Shown piece by piece: positions 48,548-57,191 of a stretch of DNA of 64,000 nt; position 1 is the stretch's first letter; each line of letters opens with the position of its first letter. The DNA comes from Dyella ginsengisoli LA-4 (lineage in GTDB: Bacteria > Pseudomonadota > Gammaproteobacteria > Xanthomonadales > Rhodanobacteraceae): assembly GCF_000334915.1 (NCBI RefSeq), contig NZ_AMSF01000005.1, positions 59,054 to 123,053 on the forward strand, written 5' to 3'. Below the pieces are notes generated by a model. The model worked only from the letters and a program-made list of their open reading frames with translations. It searched no databases and had not been told where the DNA came from. Both the position numbers and the translations under genes were made by a program.

Positions 48548-48690
48548 GGCGCCGAAGGCGCACGAAAGCCCTGCTTTTCCTGCGCGCCGAGCCGCTTTGA
48601 GCTGCGGCAGCGTGGCACTCAGACAACCGTGCGGATGCCCTAAACGGTCACCCGATCAAGCTCAAGCTATCCCGGTAACGCGGACAACCC

Positions 48691-49947
48691 TCACCGCGCC
48701 GCCGGCACCAGCATCTCCTCCACCTGCCGGTAATCGCCGTCGTTGCGCTCGGGCACGATGTGCAGCAGGTGGGTCATCAGCGGATAGACGTCCACGTTCG
48801 GGAACTCCGGCACCACCACGTGTTGGCGGAAGTCCGGGCCGTGCGCCAGGAACAGCGCGCGCATCGCCGGGTCGTCGTTGTCGAAGCCATGCTCGCCCCA
48901 GATCGGCTTGCCGTGGTGGAGCATGCTGCGGGTGTTGCTGGTGATCAGCCAGCCGGTCTGCGCCAGGCAGAACAGCGGGGGCACCCGTGCGTTGTGGCCG
49001 TAATGCAGGTGGGCCGGGATGTCCGATTTCTTCCAGCACTGCATGTGCGGGTGCGGGCGCAGCAGTGCGTTCGCCACCTCGGCCTCGTGGCCGGGCGCCG
49101 GGATGATCCCGGAGATCGCGCCGGTGGACACCACCGTGGCGTGCCCCGGCACGATCAGGTCGTCGAGGAAGATGCGCTGGTCCGGCGGCGTCTGTGCCAT
49201 GCCGTGGTCGGCCACCACGATCAGGTCGATGCGGTCGTACAGGCCGCGCTGCTTCAGCCCGGCCACCAGCCGCGCCAGCGCGGCATCCACCTGGCCGATG
49301 GCCGCATTGGTCTGCGGCGCATCCGGTCCGTAGTAGTGCCCGGCGGTATCCACTGCCTCGAAGTACAGCGTGAGCAGCTGCGGGCGCTGTGCGGCCGGCA
49401 GATCCAGCCAGGACAGCACCTTGTCCACGCGCGCGTCGTACGGCATGTCGCCGTCGTACGGCAGCCAGTGGTCCGGGCGCACGCCATGGATGGCCGCCTC
49501 CGAGCCGGGCCAGAACAGTGTGGCGGCGCGCAGGCCCTGCTTCTGCGCGGTCACCCAGATCGGCTCGGCCTCGTTCCACCAGCGTGCGTCGCCCACCGCC
49601 TTGCGGTTGCCCAGGCTGAAGCGACCCAGCGCGGGATCGAACATCGAGTTGTCGACGATGCCGTGGTCATCCGGGTAGCGCCCGGTTACCAGGGTGTAGT
49701 GGTTGGGGAACGTGAGCGACGGAAACGACGGCCGCATCGCCCTCGCGCGCACGCCCTCGTCCGCCAGCGTGGACAGCGTGGGCGAAAGGCCGCGATCCAG
49801 GTAATCGGCGCGGAAGCCGTCGAGCGAAACCAGCAGCAGCGTCGCGGGCTTCGCGTCATGCGACCGGGCGTGGCGGGTGGCCGGGGTAGCGCAGCCTGCC
49901 AGGAGGGCGAGGGCGGCGCAGCTGAAGTAGCGGAGGATCGTATGCAT
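48691..49947 (-). CDS. ectonucleotide pyrophosphatase/phosphodiesterase-like lipoprotein (copy 1)
   Basis: Alkaline-phosphatase-superfamily phosphodiesterase of 418 residues, anchored by a lipobox (LALLAGC, Cys19). The nucleophile Thr is in SLTFPNHYTLVTGRYP. Metal ligands appear in LVSLDGFRADY, AVDTAGHYYGP, VVADHGMAQ and GEHGFDN. Members cleave nucleotide pyrophosphate or phosphodiester bonds in the envelope. It is followed on the same strand by a close paralogue (50053-51306) 105 bases upstream in transcription, so the two form a tandem pair. The substrate is unknown. Confidence 0.92.
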   Translation of the reverse strand: MHTILRYFSCAALALLAGCATPATRHARSHDAKPATLLLVSLDGFRADYLDRGLSPTLSTLADEGVRARAMRPSFPSLTFPNHYTLVTGRYPDDHGIVDNSMFDPALGRFSLGNRKAVGDARWWNEAEPIWVTAQKQGLRAATLFWPGSEAAIHGVRPDHWLPYDGDMPYDARVDKVLSWLDLPAAQRPQLLTLYFEAVDTAGHYYGPDAPQTNAAIGQVDAALARLVAGLKQRGLYDRIDLIVVADHGMAQTPPDQRIFLDDLIVPGHATVVSTGAISGIIPAPGHEAEVANALLRPHPHMQCWKKSDIPAHLHYGHNARVPPLFCLAQTGWLITSNTRSMLHHGKPIWGEHGFDNDDPAMRALFLAHGPDFRQHVVVPEFPNVDVYPLMTHLLHIVPERNDGDYRQVEEMLVPAAR

Positions 49948-50052
49948 TCGGGGCGACGGATGGATGGGGACCGTTGATGATGCGCACTTGTCCTGCGCAT
50001 GCCATGGCCCGATCGGCCTATGGCATCTGCCTGCGGCGGTCCGGCAGTGCGC

Positions 50053-51306
50053 TCAGCGCGCCGCCGGTACCAGCATGTCTTCGACCTGTCGGTAATCGCC
50101 ATCGTTCGGCTGCGCCGGCAGCCCGAGCAGGTGCGCCATCAGCGGATACACGTCCACGTTCGGGAACGCGCCATGCACCACGCCGCGCTCGAACGCCGGC
50201 CCATGCGCCACGAACAGCGCGCCCATGCGTGGATCGGCGTTGTCGTAGCCGTGCTCGCCGCGGGTCCGGGTCTGCGGGTGGCGGCGCATGTAGCGTTCGG
50301 TGGAGATCGTCCAGCCGGTGTCCGCCAGACACAGCAGTTGCGGCACGCGCGGGTTGTGGCCATAGGCGAGCCGGGCCGGTACGCGCGACTTGTCCCAGCA
50401 CTGCATGTGCGCGTGCGGCCGTTCCATGCGGGCCTCGATCGCGGCGAAGTCGGCGCCCGGCTTCGGGTCGATGCCGGCCAGCACGCCGGCGGTGACCAGC
50501 TTCACCTGGTCCAGCGGCAGCAGCCCGTCCAGCGTGATCACGTGGCCCGTCGGCACCGTGGCCATGCCGTGGTCGGACACCACGATGATGTTCATGCGCT
50601 CGAGCAGGCCGCGCCGGCGCAGCCCGGCGACCAGCCGGCCCAGCGCCTCGTCGGTGTCGCGCAGGGCCTGGTCCACCTGCGGCGAATCCGGACCGTAGTC
50701 GTGGCCGGCATGGTCCACCGCGTCGAAATACAGGGTGAGGAAGCCCGGCCGCTGATCGCCCGGCAGGTCGAGCCAGGCCAGCACCTGGTCCACCCGCTGG
50801 TCGGCGGTGACGTCGCCGTCGTAGGGGCGCCAGTGATCCGGATGCATGCCCTGGATGTCGGCCTCGGTGCCGGGCCAGAACATCGTCGCGGTCTTCAGCC
50901 CGTGGCGGTCGGCCGTGATCCACAGCGGCGTCGCCTCGTCCCACCATCGCCCGTCGCTCACCGCCTTGCGATCGCCCAGGTCGAAATGGCCCAGCTGCGG
51001 ATCGTCCATCGTGTTGTGCACGATGCCGTGGCGGTCCGGGCGCAGGCCGGTGACCAGGGTGTAGTGGTTCGGAAAGGTCAGCGAGGGGAACGAGGGCTGC
51101 ATGCTGCGGGCGCGCACGCCGTCGCGGGCCAGCGCGGCCAGGTTCGGACTGAAGTCGCGGTCGATGTAGTCGTGGCGATAGCCGTCGATCGAGATCAGCA
51201 GCAGCGGCGCGGGGCGATGGTCTGCGGCATCCCGTGCCGGGGTCCCTGCGCAGGCCGCGATGAACGGCAGCAGCGCCAGGGCGAGTAAACGAAACAGGAA
51301 TTTCAT
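50053..51306 (-). CDS. ectonucleotide pyrophosphatase/phosphodiesterase-like lipoprotein (copy 2)
   Basis: Paralogue of copy 1 with 417 residues and matching motifs: LISIDGYRHDY, SLTFPNHYTLVTG, AVDHAGHDYGP, VVSDHGMAT and GEHGYDN. The signal peptide ends FIAACAG with a lipobox-like Cys19. Both proteins end with the same block, DGDYRQVEEM or DYRQVEDM followed by LVPAAR. An open frame extends 160 residues upstream of the ATG at 51306, but that part is antisense to the next gene and low-complexity, so it was not used. Confidence 0.92.
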   Translation of the reverse strand: MKFLFRLLALALLPFIAACAGTPARDAADHRPAPLLLISIDGYRHDYIDRDFSPNLAALARDGVRARSMQPSFPSLTFPNHYTLVTGLRPDRHGIVHNTMDDPQLGHFDLGDRKAVSDGRWWDEATPLWITADRHGLKTATMFWPGTEADIQGMHPDHWRPYDGDVTADQRVDQVLAWLDLPGDQRPGFLTLYFDAVDHAGHDYGPDSPQVDQALRDTDEALGRLVAGLRRRGLLERMNIIVVSDHGMATVPTGHVITLDGLLPLDQVKLVTAGVLAGIDPKPGADFAAIEARMERPHAHMQCWDKSRVPARLAYGHNPRVPQLLCLADTGWTISTERYMRRHPQTRTRGEHGYDNADPRMGALFVAHGPAFERGVVHGAFPNVDVYPLMAHLLGLPAQPNDGDYRQVEDMLVPAAR

Positions 51307-51366
51307 GCGTTGAAACCTAGGATCCACATCCATGACAACGCGCCATGATCGCGCACAGGTGTGACA

Positions 51367-51789
51367 ATGACACGTTCCCGCCCGCTCTCCCCCGTGCTTG
51401 CCACCATGGCCGTGGCCCTGCTTGCCGCTGGCGTCGCGCAGGCCCAGTCCACCGTGCCGGCCCCGCGCCCGGTGCCGATCCAGCCGACCGGCTCGCAGCA
51501 GCGCTTCCGCGAGGCGGTGCAGCAGAGCCAGGTGCGCGACCAGTTGCAGAAGGCCCAGGTCGAGCACCAGCTGACCCAGCGCACGCTGGAGAGCACGCGG
51601 CACAAGCCGGGCAGCACCACCTCGAACGACAAGCAGGTCGACAACGCCAAGCAGGCGCAGGACCAGCTCTACAACGCCCAGCAGCGCGCCCGCGTGCAGC
51701 GCTACAGCGACGCCCTGATGGCGCAGCCGGTGCCGCAGCCCGCACCCCGGCCAGTGGCCGCCGAAAAGGACACCACCACCGGCCACTGA
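51367..51789 (+). CDS. small exported protein, Gln-rich, unknown
   Basis: A 140-residue protein with a signal peptide (LATMAVALLAAGVAQAQ) and a mature part rich in Gln, Arg and Ala that looks helical (FREAVQQSQVRDQLQKAQVE). It ends in a Pro-rich tail. A GTG two codons before the ATG is possible. No family is recognised. It is divergent from the phosphodiesterase gene over 60 bases and convergent with ogt. Confidence 0.72.
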   Translation: MTRSRPLSPVLATMAVALLAAGVAQAQSTVPAPRPVPIQPTGSQQRFREAVQQSQVRDQLQKAQVEHQLTQRTLESTRHKPGSTTSNDKQVDNAKQAQDQLYNAQQRARVQRYSDALMAQPVPQPAPRPVAAEKDTTTGH

Positions 51790-51801
51790 GCCGGAGTAGT
51801 T

Positions 51802-52308
51802 TCAGCCGAACAGGTCGCCGCGCGCCACGCGCGCTTCCAGCGCCAGCAGCCAGCGCTTGTTCGGCAGGCCGCCGCCGAAGCCGGTGAGGTTGCCGTTGGC
51901 GCCGATCACCCGGTGGCAGGGCACCACGATCGGCAGCGGATTGGCGCCGTTCGCCGCACCCACCGCCCGCGCCGCGCCGGGGTCGCCCACGCGCCGTGCC
52001 AGCTCGCCATAGCTGATCGTCTCGCCGTACGGGATCTGCGACAGCTCGCGCCACACTGCGAGCTGGAACGGCGTGCCCCGCGGGTTCAGTGGCAGCTCGA
52101 ATGTCGTGCGCGTGCCGGCGAAATATTCCTCCAGCGCCTCGCGTGCGAAGGCCAGCGCTTCCGGATCGTGCACCCATCCGGCAGGCACCGGGCCGTGGCC
52201 GCGCCGTCCTTCGAAATGGATGCCGCGCAGGCCGTGCGCATCGGCGCTGAGCCGCAGCACGCCGCAGGGCGAGGGCAGGTCGACGTAGCGGATCGTCGTA
52301 TCGTTCAT
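51802..52308 (-). CDS. ogt: methylated-DNA--protein-cysteine methyltransferase
   Basis: Suicide repair protein that takes the alkyl group from O6-alkylguanine onto Cys131 in the VVPCHRVIG motif; 168 residues. The RNase-H-like N-domain, the helix-turn-helix with the Arg finger ([14 protein letters not shown]) and the closing [16 protein letters not shown] are all intact. The start at 52308 overlaps the stop of the Ada-AlkA gene by four bases, so both repair activities are translated together. Confidence 0.96.
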   Translation of the reverse strand: MNDTTIRYVDLPSPCGVLRLSADAHGLRGIHFEGRRGHGPVPAGWVHDPEALAFAREALEEYFAGTRTTFELPLNPRGTPFQLAVWRELSQIPYGETISYGELARRVGDPGAARAVGAANGANPLPIVVPCHRVIGANGNLTGFGGGLPNKRWLLALEARVARGDLFG

Positions 52309-53798
52309 CGGGACGGTTTCGTCTTCGGCGCAACGGCCACGCTGCGCCACAGGTGCATCACCGCATAGGCGCGCCAGGGCCGCCATGCCTCGGCGCGCTG
52401 CTCCATCGCCCGCGTGCTCAACGCGTCGCCACCGGGGGCGGCCGCGCGGCGCAGGATCAGGTCCGCCGCGGGGAACGCGTCGGGGTGACTCAAACCGCGC
52501 ATCGCCATGTAGTGCGCGGTCCATGCGCCAATGCCGGGCAGCGCCACCCAGCGTTCCGCGAACGCATCCAGCGGCTGTTCCGGGCGGAAGTCGATGCGGC
52601 CGTCCAGCAGCGCCTGCGCCACGCCGCGGATCGTCGCCGCGCGCGCCGTGGTGATGCCGAGCGCACCGAGGTCCGCCTCGACCAGCTGCGCGGCATCGGG
52701 AAACAGTTTCGCCAGCCCCGGTGGGGCGCCGGCCACCGGCGTGCCGAAGCGCTCGACCACCCGCGCTGCCAGCGTGCGCGCGGCGGCCACGCTGACCTGC
52801 TGTCCCAGGATCGCGCGCACTGCGATCTCGAAGCCGTCCCAGCCGCCGGGCAGGCGCTGTCCCGGGTGCTTCCTCACCAGCGGGCCGAGCACGGCGTCGC
52901 GGCGGAACGCGGCAGCGATCGTCTGCGGCGCGGCGTCCAGGTCGAACATGCGGCGCAGCCGCGTCACCACCGCCAGCAGTTCGCCCGGCGGCACGCCGTG
53001 CACCTCCAGCCGCAGCGCATGCTCGTCGCGTGCACCGACGCTCACCCGCAGCCACGACGGCGCGGCCGGGTCGCCGAACACGCGGCTGTAGCTGGCTTCG
53101 TCCACCGCCTCCACGCCGGGCAGCGCGCGGCCGCGCAGGAACGCCAGCAGCGCGGCGAAGTCGTACGGCGGGCGGTAGCCGAGCTTCAGCACCAGCGGCG
53201 CGCCGGCCGGTGCGCGCGGCAGCCGGCGCAGCTCGCGCGGGGCGATCCGGTTCGCCTGCGCGAACGCCGCGTTGAAGCGACGCAGGCTGCCGAAGCCCGC
53301 GGCCATCGCCACCTCGGTCACCGGCATCGCGGTCTCGGTCAGCAGTTGCTTGGCGAACAGCAGGCGGCGCGTGGTGTGCACGCGGATCGGCGGCACGCCG
53401 ACGTGCTCGACGAACAGTCGCCGCAGCTGCCGCGCGCCCAGGTCCAGCCGCGCCGCCAGCGTGTCCACCGAGCCGTGCTCCAGTTCGCCGTGCTCGATCA
53501 GCGTGAGTGCGCGCGCCACCGCGTGCTCACCGCGCTGCCAGACATCGTTGCCCGGCGCCAGCTCCGGCCGGCAGCGCAGGCAGGGCCGGAAGCCGTCCGC
53601 CTCGGCCGCGGCAGCGCTGGCGTAGTAGCGCACGTTCGCCGCCTTCGGCGACGGCGCCGGGCACACCGGGCGGCAGTAGATGCGCGTACTGGTGACGGCG
53701 GTGAAGAACAGGCCGTCGAAGCGCGCGTCGCGGCTCAGTCGCGCCTGTTCGCAGGTGCGCGTGTCCAGCGGTCGCGGGAGCAGGGTGGAGGTGTCCAT
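52305..53798 (-). CDS. Ada-type regulator fused to AlkA DNA glycosylase
   Basis: A 497-residue fusion. Residues 1-80 form the Ada zinc domain with Cys42, Cys46, Cys73 and Cys76; Cys42 is the expected acceptor of methyl phosphotriesters. About 85-190 is an AraC-type helix-turn-helix. About 195-495 is AlkA 3-methyladenine glycosylase with the Hh[17 protein letters not shown] and the catalytic Asp in FPAADL. The Ogt half of E. coli Ada is missing from this protein but is supplied by the overlapping ogt gene. Methylation of Cys42 should turn on the operon, by analogy. Confidence 0.94.
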   Translation of the reverse strand: MDTSTLLPRPLDTRTCEQARLSRDARFDGLFFTAVTSTRIYCRPVCPAPSPKAANVRYYASAAAAEADGFRPCLRCRPELAPGNDVWQRGEHAVARALTLIEHGELEHGSVDTLAARLDLGARQLRRLFVEHVGVPPIRVHTTRRLLFAKQLLTETAMPVTEVAMAAGFGSLRRFNAAFAQANRIAPRELRRLPRAPAGAPLVLKLGYRPPYDFAALLAFLRGRALPGVEAVDEASYSRVFGDPAAPSWLRVSVGARDEHALRLEVHGVPPGELLAVVTRLRRMFDLDAAPQTIAAAFRRDAVLGPLVRKHPGQRLPGGWDGFEIAVRAILGQQVSVAAARTLAARVVERFGTPVAGAPPGLAKLFPDAAQLVEADLGALGITTARAATIRGVAQALLDGRIDFRPEQPLDAFAERWVALPGIGAWTAHYMAMRGLSHPDAFPAADLILRRAAAPGGDALSTRAMEQRAEAWRPWRAYAVMHLWRSVAVAPKTKPSR

Positions 53799-53854
53799 GC
53801 CGGCAGGCTAGCACCGCGTCCGCGATGGAACTCGCCGTTTTCGGACATCAATGC

Positions 53855-54349
53855 TCAACGTGCTTCGGGGCAGGGTGCATCGCGGTGTTGGTCGAACGCG
53901 GCGAGTGCCGCGGCGTCGGCCGGGCGCCCTTCGTCGCCGCCGTCGAACTGCACCCGCCACGCGCCGTCGCGACCGCGACGCCACGTGGTCGCGAAGCGAC
54001 CGATCACGGTGTGCGTCCGGCCATCCGTGCCGGTGGTCGTCATCCGGTACGGTCCGCTCGACAGCGCCAGCCGCCCGTCCGCACTCGTCACCACGTGCGC
54101 CGGGTACCAGTCCAGCTGCAGCGCCTTGCCGTCGATGACCGCCTTCCACGCCGGCAGGATCGCGGCTGGCCCGCGCAGCGGGTGTTCGCCGTTCGCGTCG
54201 AACACTGCATCGGCGGCGAGGAATCGCCGGAACGCCGCCGCATCGTGCTCGCGCACGCTGCGCGCGAACGCCTGTTCGCGCTGCCATACCTGGCAGGTCG
54301 GTGACGGCATCGCCGTCGAAGTCATCAGCAGGGCAGCGAGCAGGATCAT
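53855..54349 (-). CDS. exported SnoaL/NTF2-like protein (DUF4440 type)
   Basis: A 164-residue protein with a short hydrophobic N-terminus (MILLAALLMTSTAMPS) that reads as a signal peptide, followed by an NTF2-like fold typical of the DUF4440 group. Blocks are REQAFARSVREHDAAAFRRFLA, FDANGEHPLRGPAAI and GRFATTWRRGRDGAWRVQFDGGD. Such proteins often bind small molecules or steroids in a cone-shaped pocket, and the ligand is unknown. The ATG at 54349 was chosen because it gives the signal peptide. Confidence 0.78.
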   Translation of the reverse strand: MILLAALLMTSTAMPSPTCQVWQREQAFARSVREHDAAAFRRFLAADAVFDANGEHPLRGPAAILPAWKAVIDGKALQLDWYPAHVVTSADGRLALSSGPYRMTTTGTDGRTHTVIGRFATTWRRGRDGAWRVQFDGGDEGRPADAAALAAFDQHRDAPCPEAR

Positions 54350-54431
54350 CGTCGGCGCTCCGGGGCGTGGTTGCGGCGGAGCATCCGATCGGCTCCCCGG
54401 CCTCCGCCAGTGCCGCTCGTCCCGGGTGGCC

Positions 54432-54866
54432 TCAGGCGTCGATCGCCGCGTCGCGGGTCTCGTTGTCCGGGAATTCCATGAACACGAAGAACGGCACGCC
54501 GCGGGCATGCCAGGCGCGCGCCATCTCCTCCAGTGCGCGGCGGCTCGCGGCATAGGCCTCCGGTGCCGCACGGCAGAACGTCACCGCGTGGTCGAACAGC
54601 AACACGCGACCGGCACCGCCGTCGGCCCGCAGCGCCGCATCGAGCTGCGCCCACGAGCCGGCGGCCGCGGGCGGCAGGCCGGCCTGCGCCGCAATGCGCT
54701 CCAGCGCGGTGGCCTCGTTGCCGCAGTCCGCCAGGTCGATGCGCGCCAGCTGGAGCCCCGCGCGCTGCGCGTCGCCCACCAGCGTGACCGGATCGTCCGG
54801 GTCCACCCGGTACACCCCGTCGCGTCCGGCATCGTGCAGGTCGATGCCCAGCACCCTGGTCGTCAT
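54432..54866 (-). CDS. barstar-like protein
   Basis: A 144-residue acidic protein with the barstar-family pattern: a strand ending in an Asp-rich turn, then LERIAAQAGLPPAAAGSWAQLDAALRA, which corresponds to the barstar helix with the conserved Trp-Asp. The C-terminal hydrophobic strand is VPFFVFMEF. Barstar is the inhibitor of the ribonuclease barnase. No barnase-like gene is seen nearby, so it may guard against an imported RNase or have another role. The assignment rests on pattern alone. Confidence 0.65.
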   Translation of the reverse strand: MTTRVLGIDLHDAGRDGVYRVDPDDPVTLVGDAQRAGLQLARIDLADCGNEATALERIAAQAGLPPAAAGSWAQLDAALRADGGAGRVLLFDHAVTFCRAAPEAYAASRRALEEMARAWHARGVPFFVFMEFPDNETRDAAIDA

Positions 54867-54939
54867 GGCGATCTCCCTCGGCTGGTGGCCCGGCGATCAT
54901 GCCTCCGCGTGCGGCCGGCCGCCAAGCCGCGGCGCAGCG

Positions 54940-55398
54940 CTACAGCGCGTCCGCGTCGAGCAGGCGCGGGCCGCTGCCGTCCTCGCTGAGCCGGTCGTGC
55001 GCATTGCGCAGCGGGCACTTCTTCAACGACAGGCAGCCGCAGCCGATGCAGCCGGTGAGTTCGTCGCGCAGTTGCACGAGCCGCGCGATGCGCTCGTCCA
55101 GCTCGGCGCGCCAGTGGCTGGACAACAGCTTCCAGTCCGCCACGGTCGGCGTGCGCTCGTCGGGCAATTCGGCCAGTGCGGCGGCGATCGAGGCCAGCGG
55201 CAGCCCGGTGCGGTTCGCCACCCGGATCACCGCCAGCCGCCGCAGCACGTCGCGCCGGTAGCGCCGCTGGTTGCCGGCGTTGCGCCAGCTGCGGATCAGG
55301 CCCTTGGTCTCGTAGAAGTGGATCGCCGACACGCTGAGCCCGCTGCGCGCCGCGACCTGGCCCACGCTCAGCGCCGGGACATCGGATACCTTGCCCAT
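54940..55398 (-). CDS. soxR: redox-sensitive transcriptional activator SoxR
   Basis: MerR-family sensor of 152 residues. The N-terminal winged helix starts [21 protein letters not shown]. The [2Fe-2S] ligands are Cys117, Cys120, Cys122 and Cys128 in [12 protein letters not shown], the SoxR CX2CXCX5C pattern. Redox-cycling compounds or nitric oxide oxidise the cluster and activate transcription. The SoxR operator lies three bases beyond its start codon and points at the divergent gene. Confidence 0.96.
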   Translation of the reverse strand: MGKVSDVPALSVGQVAARSGLSVSAIHFYETKGLIRSWRNAGNQRRYRRDVLRRLAVIRVANRTGLPLASIAAALAELPDERTPTVADWKLLSSHWRAELDERIARLVQLRDELTGCIGCGCLSLKKCPLRNAHDRLSEDGSGPRLLDADAL

Positions 55399-55400
55399 GC

Positions 55401-55431
55401 TTGACCTCAAGTTAAGTTGAGGTCTTACCGT
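55401..55431 (+). promoter_or_regulatory. SoxR operator within a 19-base-spaced promoter
   Basis: CCTCAAGTTAAGTTGAGG at 55405-55422 differs from the E. coli soxS operator by one base at the centre. It sits between TTGACC (-35, 55401-55406) and TACCGT (-10, 55426-55431) with a 19-base spacer, the long spacer that MerR-family activators require. It drives rightward expression of the gene at 55492 and probably represses soxR. Confidence 0.92.
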
Positions 55432-55491
55432 GCCCGATGCCGCGCGTGCCGACAAGCCGCGCGCTTCCCGTTCCCCATCGAGGCACGATCC

Positions 55492-55863
55492 ATGACCACG
55501 CAAGTCGCTTCCGCTCCGCTGCCCACGCTGATGCAGCGCCTCGCTTCCGCCTTCCGTCCGATGCACGCGCGCGGCGCGCTGTTCGCCGGCCCCGCACATC
55601 CGCCAGCCGGGCCGGGCGCCGCCGCGCCGCGCACTACCGCACCGCAGCTCGATCGCTTCGTCGCCCGACTGCGCGAGCTGCTCGCCGCCACCGATGAAAC
55701 CGCCCGCCAGCGCCTCGAGCGCGAAGTGCTGGAACTGGCCGCGCCGCTGCAGGCCGCCGGCGTGTTCGACCTGCTGCGCATCGCGCATGCACCGGTCGCC
55801 GCGATGATCGCCGACCACCTCGCCGCGAGCGCCGGAGAGCCACGCCGCGCTGCGTTAGGATGA
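55492..55863 (+). CDS. small protein of unknown function, predicted SoxR target
   Basis: A 123-residue protein, no signal peptide, not recognised. It is rich in Ala, Arg and Pro at the N-terminus ([26 protein letters not shown]). The second half is helical ([24 protein letters not shown]). It begins 61 bases after the -10 element of the SoxR promoter and is the only gene placed directly behind it, so it is a likely member of the SoxR regulon. A HAD gene follows 25 bases later and may be on the same transcript. Confidence 0.72.
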   Translation: MTTQVASAPLPTLMQRLASAFRPMHARGALFAGPAHPPAGPGAAAPRTTAPQLDRFVARLRELLAATDETARQRLEREVLELAAPLQAAGVFDLLRIAHAPVAAMIADHLAASAGEPRRAALG

Positions 55864-55888
55864 GCGCTTTCCCGCCACGGTACGTGCC

Positions 55889-56551
55889 ATGTCGTCCGCC
55901 GCCGCATCGCCCTCCCTGCCGCCTTCGCCCGATCGCGCCGGCAGCCGGGTCGACACCGTGGTGTTCGACCTCGGCGGCGTGCTGGTGGACTGGGATCCGC
56001 GCTACTTGTACCGCTCGCTGTTCGACGACGAGACGGCGATGGAGCGCTTCCTTGCCGAGGTGTGCACGCCGGCCTGGAACCTCGCGCAGGACGCCGGCCG
56101 GCCGTGGGCCGAGGCGGTGGCCGGCCTCAGCGCGGAATATCCCGACTATGCCGAGCAGATCGCCGCCTACCGCGCGCGCTGGCTGGAAACCCTGCGCGGC
56201 CCGATCCAGCCCACCGTGGACCTGCTCGCCCGGCTGCGCGACGAAGGCGTGCGGCTGTACGCGCTCACCAACTGGTCGCAGGAAACCTTTCCGCTGGCGC
56301 GCGAGCGCTTCGACTTTCTCGGCTGGTTCGAGGGCATCGTGGTGTCGGGCGAAGAGAAACTCATCAAGCCCGATCCGGAGATCTACCACCGGCTGATCCG
56401 GCGCTACGCGATCGATCCGGCGCGCACCCTCTACATCGACGACTCGCTGAGGAACGTCGCCGCCGCCGAAGCGCTCGGCATGCACGGCTGGCACTTCCAG
56501 GGCGCGGACGGCCTGCGCGCACGGATGCAGGTGCTGGGTCTGCCGGCCTAG
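55889..56551 (+). CDS. HAD-family phosphatase (YihX-like)
   Basis: Haloacid-dehalogenase-like hydrolase of 220 residues. The nucleophile Asp is in VVFDLGGVLVDWDP, where the second acid is replaced by Gly as in the YihX (glucose-1-phosphatase) branch. LTNWSQETFPLA, GEEKLIKPDPEIY and LYIDDSLRNVAAA carry motifs II-IV. A short cap of about 70 residues follows motif I. It may be co-transcribed with the SoxR-controlled gene. The substrate is not shown. Confidence 0.9.
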   Translation: MSSAAASPSLPPSPDRAGSRVDTVVFDLGGVLVDWDPRYLYRSLFDDETAMERFLAEVCTPAWNLAQDAGRPWAEAVAGLSAEYPDYAEQIAAYRARWLETLRGPIQPTVDLLARLRDEGVRLYALTNWSQETFPLARERFDFLGWFEGIVVSGEEKLIKPDPEIYHRLIRRYAIDPARTLYIDDSLRNVAAAEALGMHGWHFQGADGLRARMQVLGLPA

Positions 56552-56643
56552 GCCTAGTCGCACGCGACTGCCCTTGGGGCGGAGCGCGCCATCGGCGATC
56601 ATGGCGCGCGGGGCCGGCGCGGTGCCGGCCGGGAGAGTCCTGC

Positions 56644-57075
56644 ATGGTCGATGCATCCGATAAATCCCTGCCGCGTGGCATGCTGGCGCTGGGCTGGAGC
56701 GGCGTGCTGCCGTTCGCCGGCGCGCTGATCGCCGCGTTCGCCTGGCCGGCGTGGAGCGGCTTCGCCGCGGCGGTGTTCGTGTCCTACGGCGCGGTGATCC
56801 TCAGTTTCCTGGGCGGTGCCCGCTGGGGCCGCGGCCTGGCCGGCGGCGTGGCGCCCACGCGCTTCGTCGAGGCGGTGATGCCCAGCCTGATCGCCTTCGC
56901 CGCGCTGTTGCTGCTGCACACCCCGCCCGCCGCGCTGGCGCTGCTCGCCGCCGGCTTCGCGATCTGGCTCGCCATCGACCTGCGCGACCCGCTGTGGCCG
57001 GCGGCCTACCGCCGCATGCGGCTGGGCATCAGCGTGGTGGTGCTGGCGCTGCACGCGGGCTGGCTGCTGGTGTAG
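56644..57075 (+). CDS. DUF3429 membrane protein
   Basis: A 143-residue integral membrane protein with about five helices and the DUF3429 pattern LGWSGVLPFAGAL, YGAVILSFLGGARWGRGL and LRDPLWPAAYRRMR. Its function is unknown. It stands 92 bases after the HAD gene on the same strand. The start at 56644 is the first ATG giving the family N-terminus. Confidence 0.85.
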   Translation: MVDASDKSLPRGMLALGWSGVLPFAGALIAAFAWPAWSGFAAAVFVSYGAVILSFLGGARWGRGLAGGVAPTRFVEAVMPSLIAFAALLLLHTPPAALALLAAGFAIWLAIDLRDPLWPAAYRRMRLGISVVVLALHAGWLLV

Positions 57076-57191
57076 CCCGCGCCCCGGCGCGCCGCAACGA
57101 CTTGCGGATCGACGCGGGGCATCCCGGTGCTTCTGGCGCCGGCGGCCGCGCCGTCGTACTTTCGACGCTTCGCCGATGTCGAGGGAACGCC

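Larger units (their letters stand above)
47795..48690. other. 896-base gene-free region between MFS and phosphodiesterase genes
   Basis: No credible gene is seen. All open frames here are short, low-complexity and unsupported by a ribosome-binding site. The stretch holds two hairpin repeats in opposite orientation (48024-48070 and 48501-48547) and a hexanucleotide microsatellite (48294-48335). Its base make-up varies sharply along its length, as in an old repeat-insertion island. Confidence 0.75.

Noticed and set aside
48180..48944. Open frame that reads through the GCTTTG tract as an Ala-Leu/Ala-Phe repeat
   Set aside because: It runs from non-coding DNA into the antisense of the phosphodiesterase gene, has no ribosome-binding site, and the repeat is better explained as a microsatellite.
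51307..51786. 160-residue N-terminal extension of the second phosphodiesterase
   Set aside because: Antisense to the small exported protein at 51367-51789; would displace a good signal peptide.
52353..54989. 878-codon plus-strand frame opposite ada-alkA
   Set aside because: Composition is a shadow of the real minus-strand genes; no recognisable motif.
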